From JAJFUE01 sp039683515 (GTDB lineage Bacteria > Sumerlaeota > Sumerlaeia > MVZB01), in contig JBDKRG010000016.1 of NCBI GenBank assembly GCA_039683515.1, positions 62,001 through 126,000 of the forward strand: DNA of 64,000 bases. The letters run 5' to 3'. Positions 48,432 through 56,992 of this stretch are shown piece by piece. Each line of letters opens with the position of its first letter. Position 1 is the stretch's first letter. The notes under the pieces were generated by a model. That model was not told where the DNA came from and ran no database searches. It saw only the letters and a program-made list of their open reading frames with translations. A program made the translations under genes and the position numbers.

Positions 48432-50027
48432 ATGATGAAAGACGGCCTGAACATGCGCGCTAAGAACATGAAGGGGACGGCCGAGCAAGTCAGGCCGGTC
48501 CGCACGGCTTCGCTCGGGTTCCTGATGGCGACGACGCTCATGACCGGGGCGGGGGTGATCATGCTCGAGGTGCTCGGGGCGCGGATCGCCGGGCCGATCT
48601 TCGGCGTCAGCCTCTACATCTGGACGGCGCTCATCACGGTGACGCTCGTGTCGCTGTCGCTCGGCTACTGGCTGGGCGGCCGGGCGGCCGACCGCTGGCC
48701 GTCGGCGGACGTGCTCTATGCGCTCATCGCGGCGGCCGGCCTGATGATCGCCGTCATCCCGCTCATGGATGGGCCGGTGCTGGTCGGCTGTTACCAGGCC
48801 TTCGGCGGCGACTGGGCCGTGCGGCTCGGCGTCCTGACCGGCGCGTTCATCCTGTTCGGCCCGCCGCTGACGATTCTCGGGATGGTTTCGCCGTACGTCC
48901 TGCGCCTTGCCCTCGCGGATTTGCGCCAGACGGGCCGCACCGCCGGGACGCTCTACGCGATCTCGACGGTCGGCAGCGTGATCGGCACGATCGCCGCCGG
49001 GTTCTTCCTGATCCCCGAGGCGGGCGTCAAGGCGACGTTCTGGGCGAGCACGGCGGTGATCCTGATCCCGGCCGCGGTCTGGTTTGCCATGGGGCGGCGG
49101 CTCGGCTGGCTCGGCGCGGGCGCGCTGATTCTCGGGATTCTTGGTCTGCTCGACGTGGCCACGGCGCGGCCGCTGCGCGCCTCGCTCGGCAGGTTGCAGG
49201 TCAACCGCGAAGGGCTCTACGCGCAGATCAAGGTCCTCGACCGCGGCTTTGGCGCCGACACCCAGCGCATGCTCCTGCTCGACGGCACGGTGCAGACGGC
49301 CGTCCGGCTCGGCTCGAACGAGCTTCAGTCCGAATACACGCAAGTCATCGAAAAGTTTCTCGCCCAGCATCCGCCGCGCGGCCGGCGCGCGCTGATCGTC
49401 GGGCTCGGAGGGGGGGCGCTCGTCGCGCCGCTCAAGTCGCGCGGCTTCCAGATCGACGTCGTCGAGCTCGACCCGGCCGTCGTCGAGACGGCGCGCGACT
49501 GGTTCGGCTGCGACCCGAAGGGCTTCAAGCTCATCCAGCAGGACGGCCGCGCCTACATCCGCTCGTGCAGGGAAAAATACGACGCCGTCGTCCTCGACGT
49601 CTTCACCGGCGGCTCGCAGCCGTTCCACCTGTTTTCGCGCGAGGCGTTCGAGGAGACGAAGCGAATCGTTGCCCCCGGCGGCGTCGTCGCGCTCAACACG
49701 ATCACGTTGCGTGAAGGCCCGGACAGCATCATGGGCGCGTCGCTGTTCAAGACCGCCTCGCAGGTTTTCCCGCAGCGCCTCGCGTTCGTCGGCGACCCGA
49801 CCGAGTCGCCGCTGGCGCTCAACAACATCCTGATGTTTTTCGCGTCCGAGCCGTTCTCGAACGGATCGGACGAGTATCTGGCCAAGCGCCAGTTTCAGTA
49901 TGCCGCCGGCGCGGGGATCGTCGTGACCGACGACCTCAATCCCGTCGACCGCTGGTGCGCGCACGTCAACGAGATCTGGCGCCAAGGCATCTTCGCCAGC
50001 CTCGGCGGCGAAATCCTCAGCCAGTAA
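48432..50027 (+). CDS. Membrane-fused spermidine synthase-like protein
   Basis: A 531-residue protein with two parts. Residues ~30-245 carry about six to eight membrane segments (TTLMTGAGVIMLEVLGARIAGPIFG; TVGSVIGTIAAGFFLIPEAGV) of the fused-MFS/spermidine-synthase type. Residues ~255-520 are a SAM-dependent methyltransferase/aminopropyltransferase fold: ALIVGLGGGALVAPL, DVVELDPAVVETAR, DGRAYIRSC, DAVVLDVFTGG and GGVVALNTI. Real polyamine synthase activity is unproven for this group. The start is uncertain: the ATG at 48432 lies in a GATGAATGATGA repeat and lacks a Shine-Dalgarno; 48453 and 48468 are other options. It is divergent from the small lipoprotein gene. Confidence 0.82.
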   Translation: MMKDGLNMRAKNMKGTAEQVRPVRTASLGFLMATTLMTGAGVIMLEVLGARIAGPIFGVSLYIWTALITVTLVSLSLGYWLGGRAADRWPSADVLYALIAAAGLMIAVIPLMDGPVLVGCYQAFGGDWAVRLGVLTGAFILFGPPLTILGMVSPYVLRLALADLRQTGRTAGTLYAISTVGSVIGTIAAGFFLIPEAGVKATFWASTAVILIPAAVWFAMGRRLGWLGAGALILGILGLLDVATARPLRASLGRLQVNREGLYAQIKVLDRGFGADTQRMLLLDGTVQTAVRLGSNELQSEYTQVIEKFLAQHPPRGRRALIVGLGGGALVAPLKSRGFQIDVVELDPAVVETARDWFGCDPKGFKLIQQDGRAYIRSCREKYDAVVLDVFTGGSQPFHLFSREAFEETKRIVAPGGVVALNTITLREGPDSIMGASLFKTASQVFPQRLAFVGDPTESPLALNNILMFFASEPFSNGSDEYLAKRQFQYAAGAGIVVTDDLNPVDRWCAHVNEIWRQGIFASLGGEILSQ

Positions 50028-50105
50028 ATCACTCGCCAACACGGCACACGGTTTTGCGCCGGGATTCGGGCGTTGAATCCAGATGCCGGGTTCGGCGAAC
50101 CCGGC

Positions 50106-52466
50106 CTACTTTTCGCCGCCGGGGCCGGCGACGGGGATGGGCGCGGGGCCGGGGCCGCCGGGGCCGGAGGACTTGGGCGGCGGCGTCGGGTAGGCGATCC
50201 GGAAGTGGTAGCGCGCCATCAGCGCCGCCACGAGCGCCTCGCGGATCCTGTAGAGGTGGCTCATCGTCAGGTTGCACTCGTCGAACTGGCCGTCGTTGAA
50301 CTTCTCGCCGATGGCGAGTTGGACGGTGCGGCGCAGCTCGCTCTCGTTGACCTGCCCGCCGATGAACCGGCTGGCCGAGATCGCCTCGACCGAGTCGGCC
50401 AGGAGCACGATCGCGGCCTCGATCGACTGCGGCTTGGGGCCGGGGTAGCGGAAGTCCTCCTCGCGCACCGGGTCGACCGTCTCGCTGTTTTCGTAGCGCC
50501 GGATCGCTTCCTGGTAGAAGTAGCGGATCAGGCCCGTGCCGTGGTGTTGCGGGATGAAATCGAGGATTTTCTGGGGGACGCCGAACGAGCGCGCCAGCTC
50601 CATGCCTTCCTTGACGTGGTTCTTGATGATCAGGACGCTCATGTAGGGGGAGAGGCGCGCGTGGGCCTTCTTGTCGTCGAGCGTGACCTGGTTCTCGCTG
50701 AAGTACTTGGGCTTGACCATCTTGCCGACGTCGTGGAAATACGTGCCGGCGCGCACGAGCAGCGTGTTGGCCCCGATCGCGTCGGCCGCGGCCTCGGCCA
50801 GCTTGGCCACGTTGAGCGTGTGCTGGTAGGTGCCGGGGGCCTTCATCTCGAGCTGGCGGATGAGCGGGTGCTTCATGCCGGTCAGCTCGAGCAGGCGCAG
50901 GTCGGTCACGATGCCGAACGCCCATTCGAAGACGAGCAGCAGGATCAGCGTGGCGAGCGCGCAGCCGAGGCCGTTCAGGAAGACGCTCAGCAGGACCATG
51001 AACATGCTCATGTTGCCGTCGGTGGCGAGCCAGTTGGGGTTGGCCAGCGCCATGATCGTCATCGCGACCATGTTGACTAGGCCGACCTTGATGCCGACGC
51101 GCAGGATGTCGATGCGGCTGCGGATGTCGCGGCTGGCGAGAACGGCCGTGAAGCCGCCGAACAGCGCCATGATGATGAACTGCAGGTCGAGCGAGGCGGC
51201 CACCCCGAACAGGCAGGCGGTGGTGAGCACGAGGACGAACGCGACCTGCGGCGTGATGAGCAGCGACGACAGCATGCCGACCAGGGCCGACGGGAACCAG
51301 ATCCGCACCAGCCAGTCGTTGTGCGAAATGAGAAGGAGCTGGCCGATGACGAGCGCGACGACCGGCGGCAGGACGTGCAGCGTGATCGTCGAGGCGTCGA
51401 GCGTCAGCTCGCGGCGGAAGCGCTTGAGGTAGACGGCGATCGCGGCGAAGAACACGGCGGCCATCAGCGACAGGCCGAGCAGCTTGCGCGCCATCAACTG
51501 GTAGCGCTGCGGCTCGAGGACCTTGAGCGCGTCGGCCTGCAGCTTGGTGATCGGCTGGCCCTGCGCGGCCACCTCATCGCCCTTGTTGAACCGCTTCACC
51601 TTCGGGTGGAGCACCAGTTCCTCGCGCTGGACGGCGTAGCGCTGGCGGGTCAGCTCGTCGCTGTAGACGATGTTCGGCTCCAGGATCGACATCAGCAGTT
51701 CGTCCGAGGCCTGGCGCAGCCCGGCGCGATCCTCGCCCGGGAAGGTGGTGGCCAGCTTGTTCTTCAGGTAGCGCTCGGCGTCCTGGGGGTTGCCGGTCTC
51801 GCGCCAGCCGAGCACCTGGTCCGGCTTCGGGACCTGTTTCTGGTCCTCGGCGTTCATGACCAGGACCAGCGACCCGGCGCCGGTCTGGGCCTGGTAGCCG
51901 TTCAGGTTCGAGACGATCGCATGGTTGAACAGCATGTCCTCGACGATGAGGGTGAGTTCGCGGCGGATGGCGCTGAGGGTCATGCCGGTCGTCGACGGCG
52001 CCGCCAGGAACGCCTGGATCGTCGTGATATTGGTGCTGATGTTATGGGTGTCGATGAGGGTCTTCAGGAGCCGGTTGTAATCGTCGATCGTCTCCATCTG
52101 GCCGCTTTGCGCGCCGAGCGTGTCGAAAAAGAGCCGCAGGTTCTGCAGGATGCGATCCTCGACCTTGACGTCGCGCTGCCAGATCCGCTTCTGGTGCTGG
52201 TCGAGGTCGTCGAGGGCGGCCTTGGTCGCTTCCTCGTCGACGATGTCGACCGATTTGAGCGCCACGATGTTGGCCCGGGCGATTTCGCCCGGCGTCGTCG
52301 GGTACGGCTTCTCCCTGAAGAACGGGCTCAGGATGAAGACGATCAGCAGGAACCACGCGATCGTGGTCAGGCGCGCCCGCCACCGGCGCAGCAGAGGTTG
52401 CGGTCCGAGCCTGCGGACCTCGCCGGCTTCGTCCAGGCGAAGCGTGGGTTGCGGTGCGTTAGCCAT
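50106..52466 (-). CDS. pgpH: 7TM-HD cyclic-di-AMP phosphodiesterase-like protein
   Basis: A 786-residue membrane protein of the PgpH/YqfF family, which degrades cyclic di-AMP. One N-terminal membrane segment (about 32-48), an extracytoplasmic 7TMR-HD domain (about 50-345), then seven membrane segments (about 350-560), and a cytosolic HD domain (about 580-740). The HD motif is visible as YQHTLNVAKLAEAAA and AGTYFHDVGKM; further metal ligands lie in FIPQHHGTG and VLLADSVEA. The start at 52466 follows from the overlap with phoH (ATGGCTAA, eight bases). The phoH-pgpH order is typical and is often followed by ybeY, which is absent here. The tail is Gly/Pro-rich. Confidence 0.93.
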   Translation of the reverse strand: MANAPQPTLRLDEAGEVRRLGPQPLLRRWRARLTTIAWFLLIVFILSPFFREKPYPTTPGEIARANIVALKSVDIVDEEATKAALDDLDQHQKRIWQRDVKVEDRILQNLRLFFDTLGAQSGQMETIDDYNRLLKTLIDTHNISTNITTIQAFLAAPSTTGMTLSAIRRELTLIVEDMLFNHAIVSNLNGYQAQTGAGSLVLVMNAEDQKQVPKPDQVLGWRETGNPQDAERYLKNKLATTFPGEDRAGLRQASDELLMSILEPNIVYSDELTRQRYAVQREELVLHPKVKRFNKGDEVAAQGQPITKLQADALKVLEPQRYQLMARKLLGLSLMAAVFFAAIAVYLKRFRRELTLDASTITLHVLPPVVALVIGQLLLISHNDWLVRIWFPSALVGMLSSLLITPQVAFVLVLTTACLFGVAASLDLQFIIMALFGGFTAVLASRDIRSRIDILRVGIKVGLVNMVAMTIMALANPNWLATDGNMSMFMVLLSVFLNGLGCALATLILLLVFEWAFGIVTDLRLLELTGMKHPLIRQLEMKAPGTYQHTLNVAKLAEAAADAIGANTLLVRAGTYFHDVGKMVKPKYFSENQVTLDDKKAHARLSPYMSVLIIKNHVKEGMELARSFGVPQKILDFIPQHHGTGLIRYFYQEAIRRYENSETVDPVREEDFRYPGPKPQSIEAAIVLLADSVEAISASRFIGGQVNESELRRTVQLAIGEKFNDGQFDECNLTMSHLYRIREALVAALMARYHFRIAYPTPPPKSSGPGGPGPAPIPVAGPGGEK

Positions 52467-53412
52467 GTTTTTCGTAGGCCTGAATGATGCGCTGCACGAG
52501 GTGGTGGCGGACGACGTCGCGCCCGGAGAATTCAATGAAATCGATTCCCTCGGTATGGGCAAGGATTTTGCGCACGTGGACGAGGCCCGAGGCCTGGCCC
52601 TTGGGCAGGTCGATCTGGGTGATGTCGCCGGTGACGACCGCCTGCGAGTCCAGCCCGAGCCGGGTCAGGAACATCTTCATCTGCTCGATCGAGGTGTTCT
52701 GCGCCTCGTCCAGGATGATGAAGCTGTTGTTGAGGGTGCGGCCGCGCATGAACGCCAGCGGCGCGATCTCGATGATCCCGTCCTCGATGTAGGACTTCAT
52801 TCTTTCCTGGTCGAGCATCTCGAACAGCGCGTCGTAGAGCGGGCGGAGGTACGGGTTGAGTTTCTGCGCGATGTCGCCGGGCAGGAACCCGAGCCGCTCG
52901 CCGGCCTCGACGGCCGGGCGCACGAGGATGATCCGGCCGACCTGGCCGCTGACCAGCGCGGCCACCGCCATCGCCACGGCCAGGAACGTCTTGCCGGTGC
53001 CGGCCGGCCCGATCGCGAACACGATGTCGTGCGAGCGGATCGAATCGATGTATTTCTTCTGGTTGGGCGAAAGCGGCGCGACCTGCTTGCGCTTGAGCGG
53101 GATCGGGATCGTGTCGAGGAAGATTTCCTTGATCGCGCCGGGCTGGTCCGAGTTGAAGGCCCCGGCCATGTGGATCTGCTGGCTGGTGATCGGCTTGCCG
53201 CCGGCGCGCTGGACCTCGAGCAGGTCGGTGATCATCGAGTGCGCGGTGTCGACGTCGGCCGGCGAGCCGCTGATGCGCAGCTCGTTGCCGCGCGCGACGA
53301 TGCGGGCCTTCAGGCGTTGCTGCATCGACTTGAGCTTGCGGTCGCCGAGGCCGCAAAACTTCAGCAGCTCGTCATGATCCAGCGTGATGACTTTCTGGAC
53401 GGTGTCGCTCAA
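52459..53412 (-). CDS. phoH: PhoH-like ATPase
   Basis: A 317-residue cytosolic P-loop ATPase of the PhoH family, linked to RNA metabolism (with YbeY and RNases in other bacteria). Residues ~1-95 contain a KH-like fold (MQQRLKARIVARGNELRISGSPADVDTAHSMITDLL). Walker A is GPAGTGKT (about 130-137), Walker B is FIILDEAQNTSIEQMKMFLTRLG, and VTGDITQIDLP follows. The start is taken as TTG at 53412, a little upstream of the first conserved block (SDTVQKVITLD), with GGCAGGG upstream; the frame stays open further upstream without coding character. It overlaps pgpH by eight bases. Confidence 0.92.
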   Translation of the reverse strand: MSDTVQKVITLDHDELLKFCGLGDRKLKSMQQRLKARIVARGNELRISGSPADVDTAHSMITDLLEVQRAGGKPITSQQIHMAGAFNSDQPGAIKEIFLDTIPIPLKRKQVAPLSPNQKKYIDSIRSHDIVFAIGPAGTGKTFLAVAMAVAALVSGQVGRIILVRPAVEAGERLGFLPGDIAQKLNPYLRPLYDALFEMLDQERMKSYIEDGIIEIAPLAFMRGRTLNNSFIILDEAQNTSIEQMKMFLTRLGLDSQAVVTGDITQIDLPKGQASGLVHVRKILAHTEGIDFIEFSGRDVVRHHLVQRIIQAYEKHG

Positions 53413-53581
53413 CGGCCCTGCCTTTGCGCCTCCCGCGAGCGGGATTGGCAACCACTTATAATACAACAATAAATCGTACGTGTGTGGGCAAAAAAGATCA
53501 ATGGCGAATGCGGAATGCGGTTGATCCGAATACGCAAACCCGATTGCAGGGACGGATTCCGGCCCATGGCGCGGGAAAGGA

Positions 53582-53821
53582 TTAGTTCGCGGGGCGCCAT
53601 TGATGGAAGGCGTCGACAATCAGGAAAACGCCGACCGACGCCAGGAGGACCGCTGAACTGAGGCTCAGGAAAGACCCAGGGTTGACCCATTGATACGGTT
53701 CCGGGCAACCAGTCGTCAGATTTATTACTCTGTGAGGCGGTAAGAAATGCCAGATCACGATGCACAGGGCAACATCGATGAGGAAAAGCGCCCAGATAAA
53801 CTTCGTCTTGCGAGGGGTCAT
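53582..53821 (-). CDS. Small two-TM membrane protein, hypothetical
   Basis: A 79-residue protein with two hydrophobic segments (FIWALFLIDVALCIVIWHFL and SLSSAVLLASVGVFLIVDAF) joined by a polar loop with one Cys. The start at 53821 has AAGGAG nine bases upstream, a better choice than the longer frame. No family is recognised. It precedes phoH on the same strand by 170 bases that contain repeat sequence (AATGCGGAATGCGG). Confidence 0.6.
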   Translation of the reverse strand: MTPRKTKFIWALFLIDVALCIVIWHFLPPHRVINLTTGCPEPYQWVNPGSFLSLSSAVLLASVGVFLIVDAFHQWRPAN

Positions 53822-53955
53822 TGAAAGCTGCTCCTTTGCGCGGAAATATATCAATCCCGACCCATCCCGACAAGCGGTTTCCGCCTGTTCCGCCGGCGGA
53901 CGGCTTGACAGATATCCGTACATGTACTATGATGAACCAAGATGAGGTGAACCTT

Positions 53956-54210
53956 ATGGATGCTGTTTCCTACACCGCCGCCCGGGCCAAGCTGGTCGAG
54001 ATGATGAAGCGCGTCTGCGACGATCACGCGCCGGTCATGATCACGCGCCAGAACGAGCGCGCGGTCGTCATGCTCTCGCTCGAGGACTACGAAGCGATCG
54101 AGGAGACCGCTTACCTGCTGCGCAGCCCCGCCAATGCGGCGCGGCTCGCCAAGTCGCTCAAGCAGGCGGCCATGGGCAAGCTCGTCAAGGGCAAGCTTGC
54201 GGACAAGTGA
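53956..54210 (+). CDS. yefM: YefM-family antitoxin
   Basis: An 84-residue Phd/YefM-type antitoxin that neutralises a YoeB toxin and autoregulates the pair. The N-terminal dimer/DNA-binding part has the classic MDAVSYTAARAKLVEMMKRVCDDHAPVMITRQN...AVVMLSLEDYEAIEETAYLL. The C-terminal tail (SKSLKQAAMGKLV-type) wraps the toxin. The start at 53956 has GAGG eight bases upstream; an ATG at 53932 gives a slightly longer form. The toxin start overlaps its stop (GTGA). Confidence 0.93.
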   Translation: MDAVSYTAARAKLVEMMKRVCDDHAPVMITRQNERAVVMLSLEDYEAIEETAYLLRSPANAARLAKSLKQAAMGKLVKGKLADK

Positions 54211-54461
54211 ATATTTTGTTCACCGCGATCGCGTGGGAAGATTACGCCTACTGGCAACGCGCCGACCCGAAGATGGTGCGCCGCATCAATGAGCTCATTC
54301 GCGACGCCGCGCGCCATCCGTTCTCCGGCGTGGGCAAGCCCGAGCCGCTGAAATTCTCGCTCGCTGGCTGCTGGTCGCGCCGGATCGATCAGGAACATCG
54401 CCTCGTCTACAAATCTGACGGCAACACGCTGACGATCATCCAGTGCCGGTATCATTACTGA
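54207..54461 (+). CDS. yoeB: YoeB-family mRNA interferase toxin
   Basis: An 84-residue RelE/YoeB-fold ribosome-dependent RNase. The family blocks are IAWEDYAYWQRADPKMVRRINELIRD, HPFSGVGKPEPLKFSLAGCWSRRIDQEHRLVYK and the C-terminal CRYHY with the catalytic His. Active-site Glu (QEHRLVY) and Arg are present, so the toxin should be active. It starts with GTG overlapping the antitoxin stop by four bases. The pair sits alone between a small membrane protein and a GT-C-type gene, with no mobile-element ends nearby. Confidence 0.93.
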   Translation: MNILFTAIAWEDYAYWQRADPKMVRRINELIRDAARHPFSGVGKPEPLKFSLAGCWSRRIDQEHRLVYKSDGNTLTIIQCRYHY

Positions 54462-54485
54462 AAATGAATTCCGTTTCGAAAGGCC

Positions 54486-56837
54486 CTAATCCGCCTTTTC
54501 CGGATTGACCTTCAGCTTGAACAGTTTGCTCTCCCCCGCCTGGAAGACCAGTTCGGCGAGGCCGAGTTTCTCCCAGTCGGCCGTGCCCATGCGGGCGTTG
54601 GTCGGCGTTGCCAGCTCGTTCGGGACAAACAGGTAATATTGGATGTGATGCTCCTCGACGAGCTTCCGCACGCGCTCGGCGGGGGGGAGCTTCCACAGCG
54701 GCTGCATCTCCCAATCGTCGAGATTGACCAAACTGATCGACGGGTCGAGCACGAGGTCGCGGTTCTCGTGCGTCAGGATCGTCTCGCCCTTGAGGTTCTC
54801 GTTCATGTAATCCCACATGACCGCGTCCTCGCCGTAGCGCCACTTGTAGAACTGCGACGGCTTGGGCAGGGGGTGGCGCAGCGGCCAGAGCGTTTGCGGG
54901 GCCTCGTAGCGGCCCGGCGCGATCTCGACCGGCCCGACGAGCTTGAACCCCATGAGCGCCCATCCCAGGCCCGGCGCGACGCCGATCACCAGCGCCAGAA
55001 ACCCAAGCGCCCAGCGCCACGGCTTCACCCGCCACCACGGCCACGCCAGCGCGACCAGGAGCGCCAGGCAGGGAAGGATCGAGATGATCTGGTAGAGGTA
55101 AAACGGCGCGAGGATGAAGTGGAACGCGAGGAGCGCCACCGCCAGCGCGGCGACGACCAGCCCGAACCCGCGCGTGCCGCGCGGCTGGATCGAGCGGTTG
55201 CCGAGCCGCCCCGAAGCAAACGCCCCGAGCCAGACCAGGAACGCCGGCGCGGCGAAGCCCATGAAAATCGGCGAGATGTTATAGCTGGCGATGGCCAGGC
55301 TCGGGCCGCCGTTTCGGTTGAAAACGATCCCGGTGAAATACGACCACGCCCCGAGGATGCGCTGCCCGACGGTGTGGCCGAACAGCCCGATCCCGAAGCC
55401 GTTGGCCTGCCATTCCCTCTCGGCCGCCTGCATGACCTCGGGATTGATGTTCTTGCCGCCAAGGATCTTATAGAAGAACGCATAGACGGGGTTGCCGGTC
55501 ACGATCCAGTTGCGGATATACCACGTCGAGCCGATCGCGCACGCCGCCGCCAGCCACAGCCAGAAGCGCCTCGATTTCAGGAATTGGCCCAAAGTGGTTT
55601 GTGATGAATCAACGGTCCAAGGGGCCTCGTTGTTTCCGCCTGAAGGCGGGACTACGAACCGGACGAGGATCATCAGCGCCCACGGCAGCCACAGGATCCC
55701 CATCAGGTAATTGAGGTGCATCGACAGGCCGATCAGCAGCGTGGCCAGGACGAAATAACCGGGCAGGCCGTCCTGGATGTAAAGCACGGCCAGGTAGAGG
55801 AACGCGGCGGTGAACAGGATGACCAGCGCGTAGTCGGAGGCGTACTGGTCGTACATGATCCCCATCGGGATCGAGCGGTAGAGGAGCGTGACGGCGAGCG
55901 CGGCGTTGATGTGGCGCGTGACGCGAAGGGCCGCGTGGTAGACGAGCACGGTCGAGGCGAGCCCCGCCAGCGGCGCCATGAGCCGCTGCGGCAGCTCGCT
56001 CCACTCGCCGATCGCGGTCGATACGCCGGAGCCCAGCACGGCATACAAATGCGGGTAATTCGCGCCGAGGCCGATCCCCACCTGCCCGCAGACCTTGACC
56101 GGGAAGCCCCCCTCGAGGAACGTCATCCGCGCGTAGCCGAGGTAGAGGATCAGCGAGTCCCAGTAGACCTCCGGGTAAAGGAGCGCGTGCCAGAAGTTGG
56201 CGGCCGTGATCGCGCCGATGACCAGCAGCGCGGCGGCCGCGAAAAGCTTTTCGTGAAGCCGGCGCGGGCGCTCGAGCGTCGAGCGGTAGGCGTGCCTGGC
56301 CAGCGAGCGGCGCAGCAGGGTGTCAGTCGAGTCGCCGACCGTTCCCGGGATCGACTGCGGCGGCCGCCGCGCCGACCGCCACGCGCCATACATCAATGCA
56401 AGGAGCAGACACCCGAGCGAGACGGCGATCGAAAACCGGCTGAGGCGGTGCGGGATCGCGAGGCATTCAAACACGAAGCCGGCCGCGCCGAGGCCGAACA
56501 GGTACGCCAGCGCCAGCCACGCCGCGCGGCCGATGTAGATCTCGAAGCACTCGATCAGGAACCCGCCGAGGATCGCGAAGAACACGACGGCCGCCAGCCC
56601 GAACCAGAACCCCTGCCAGTCCATGTGCCCCAGCGCGGACCACGGCCTAAACAGAAAACCGAAGACCGCAAACGGATTGGGAATCCGGCCGGGGGCGCGC
56701 GTGGCGTCGCTGATGAGGGCCCAGTTGAGCTCGGCCCACAGCCAGAACGCCGCGGCCACGCCGGCCAGGATCAGCCCGACCGTGTGCGCCGCCGCCATGC
56801 GCTTCCATGATGATTGACCGTGTTGACGCGTTTCCAT
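54486..56837 (-). CDS. Multi-pass membrane protein, GT-C glycosyltransferase-like
   Basis: A 783-residue protein with about 14-16 membrane segments and a C-terminal extracytoplasmic domain of ~150 residues (YMNENLKGETILTHENRDLVLDPSISLVNLDDWE). This layout, with conserved-looking first-loop residues (YPEVYWDSLILYLGYARMTFLEGG), is that of GT-C enzymes that use lipid-linked sugars. The donor is unknown. The ATG at 56837 has AGAGGG upstream and is preferred to a TTG at 56882. In frame near residues 395-405 a REP-like palindrome (CCGCCTTCAGGCGG, 55636-55649) inserts VPPSGGNNEAP in a loop between membrane segments. The codon pattern there differs from its neighbours. Confidence 0.72.
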   Translation of the reverse strand: METRQHGQSSWKRMAAAHTVGLILAGVAAAFWLWAELNWALISDATRAPGRIPNPFAVFGFLFRPWSALGHMDWQGFWFGLAAVVFFAILGGFLIECFEIYIGRAAWLALAYLFGLGAAGFVFECLAIPHRLSRFSIAVSLGCLLLALMYGAWRSARRPPQSIPGTVGDSTDTLLRRSLARHAYRSTLERPRRLHEKLFAAAALLVIGAITAANFWHALLYPEVYWDSLILYLGYARMTFLEGGFPVKVCGQVGIGLGANYPHLYAVLGSGVSTAIGEWSELPQRLMAPLAGLASTVLVYHAALRVTRHINAALAVTLLYRSIPMGIMYDQYASDYALVILFTAAFLYLAVLYIQDGLPGYFVLATLLIGLSMHLNYLMGILWLPWALMILVRFVVPPSGGNNEAPWTVDSSQTTLGQFLKSRRFWLWLAAACAIGSTWYIRNWIVTGNPVYAFFYKILGGKNINPEVMQAAEREWQANGFGIGLFGHTVGQRILGAWSYFTGIVFNRNGGPSLAIASYNISPIFMGFAAPAFLVWLGAFASGRLGNRSIQPRGTRGFGLVVAALAVALLAFHFILAPFYLYQIISILPCLALLVALAWPWWRVKPWRWALGFLALVIGVAPGLGWALMGFKLVGPVEIAPGRYEAPQTLWPLRHPLPKPSQFYKWRYGEDAVMWDYMNENLKGETILTHENRDLVLDPSISLVNLDDWEMQPLWKLPPAERVRKLVEEHHIQYYLFVPNELATPTNARMGTADWEKLGLAELVFQAGESKLFKLKVNPEKAD

Positions 56838-56992
56838 CCGACCCTCTCGGCCTATCCTTGGCGATTCGGGCAATGAAGTCAATTCCGCGTTGTTCCATCA
56901 GTTCCGCAGCATGAGGGACCGTGGGGCCGGCGCCCGGCAGGCCATTTCGCGCGCGCAATCGGCACCCGACGCCCCGGCCCGCCCCGCCCCCC

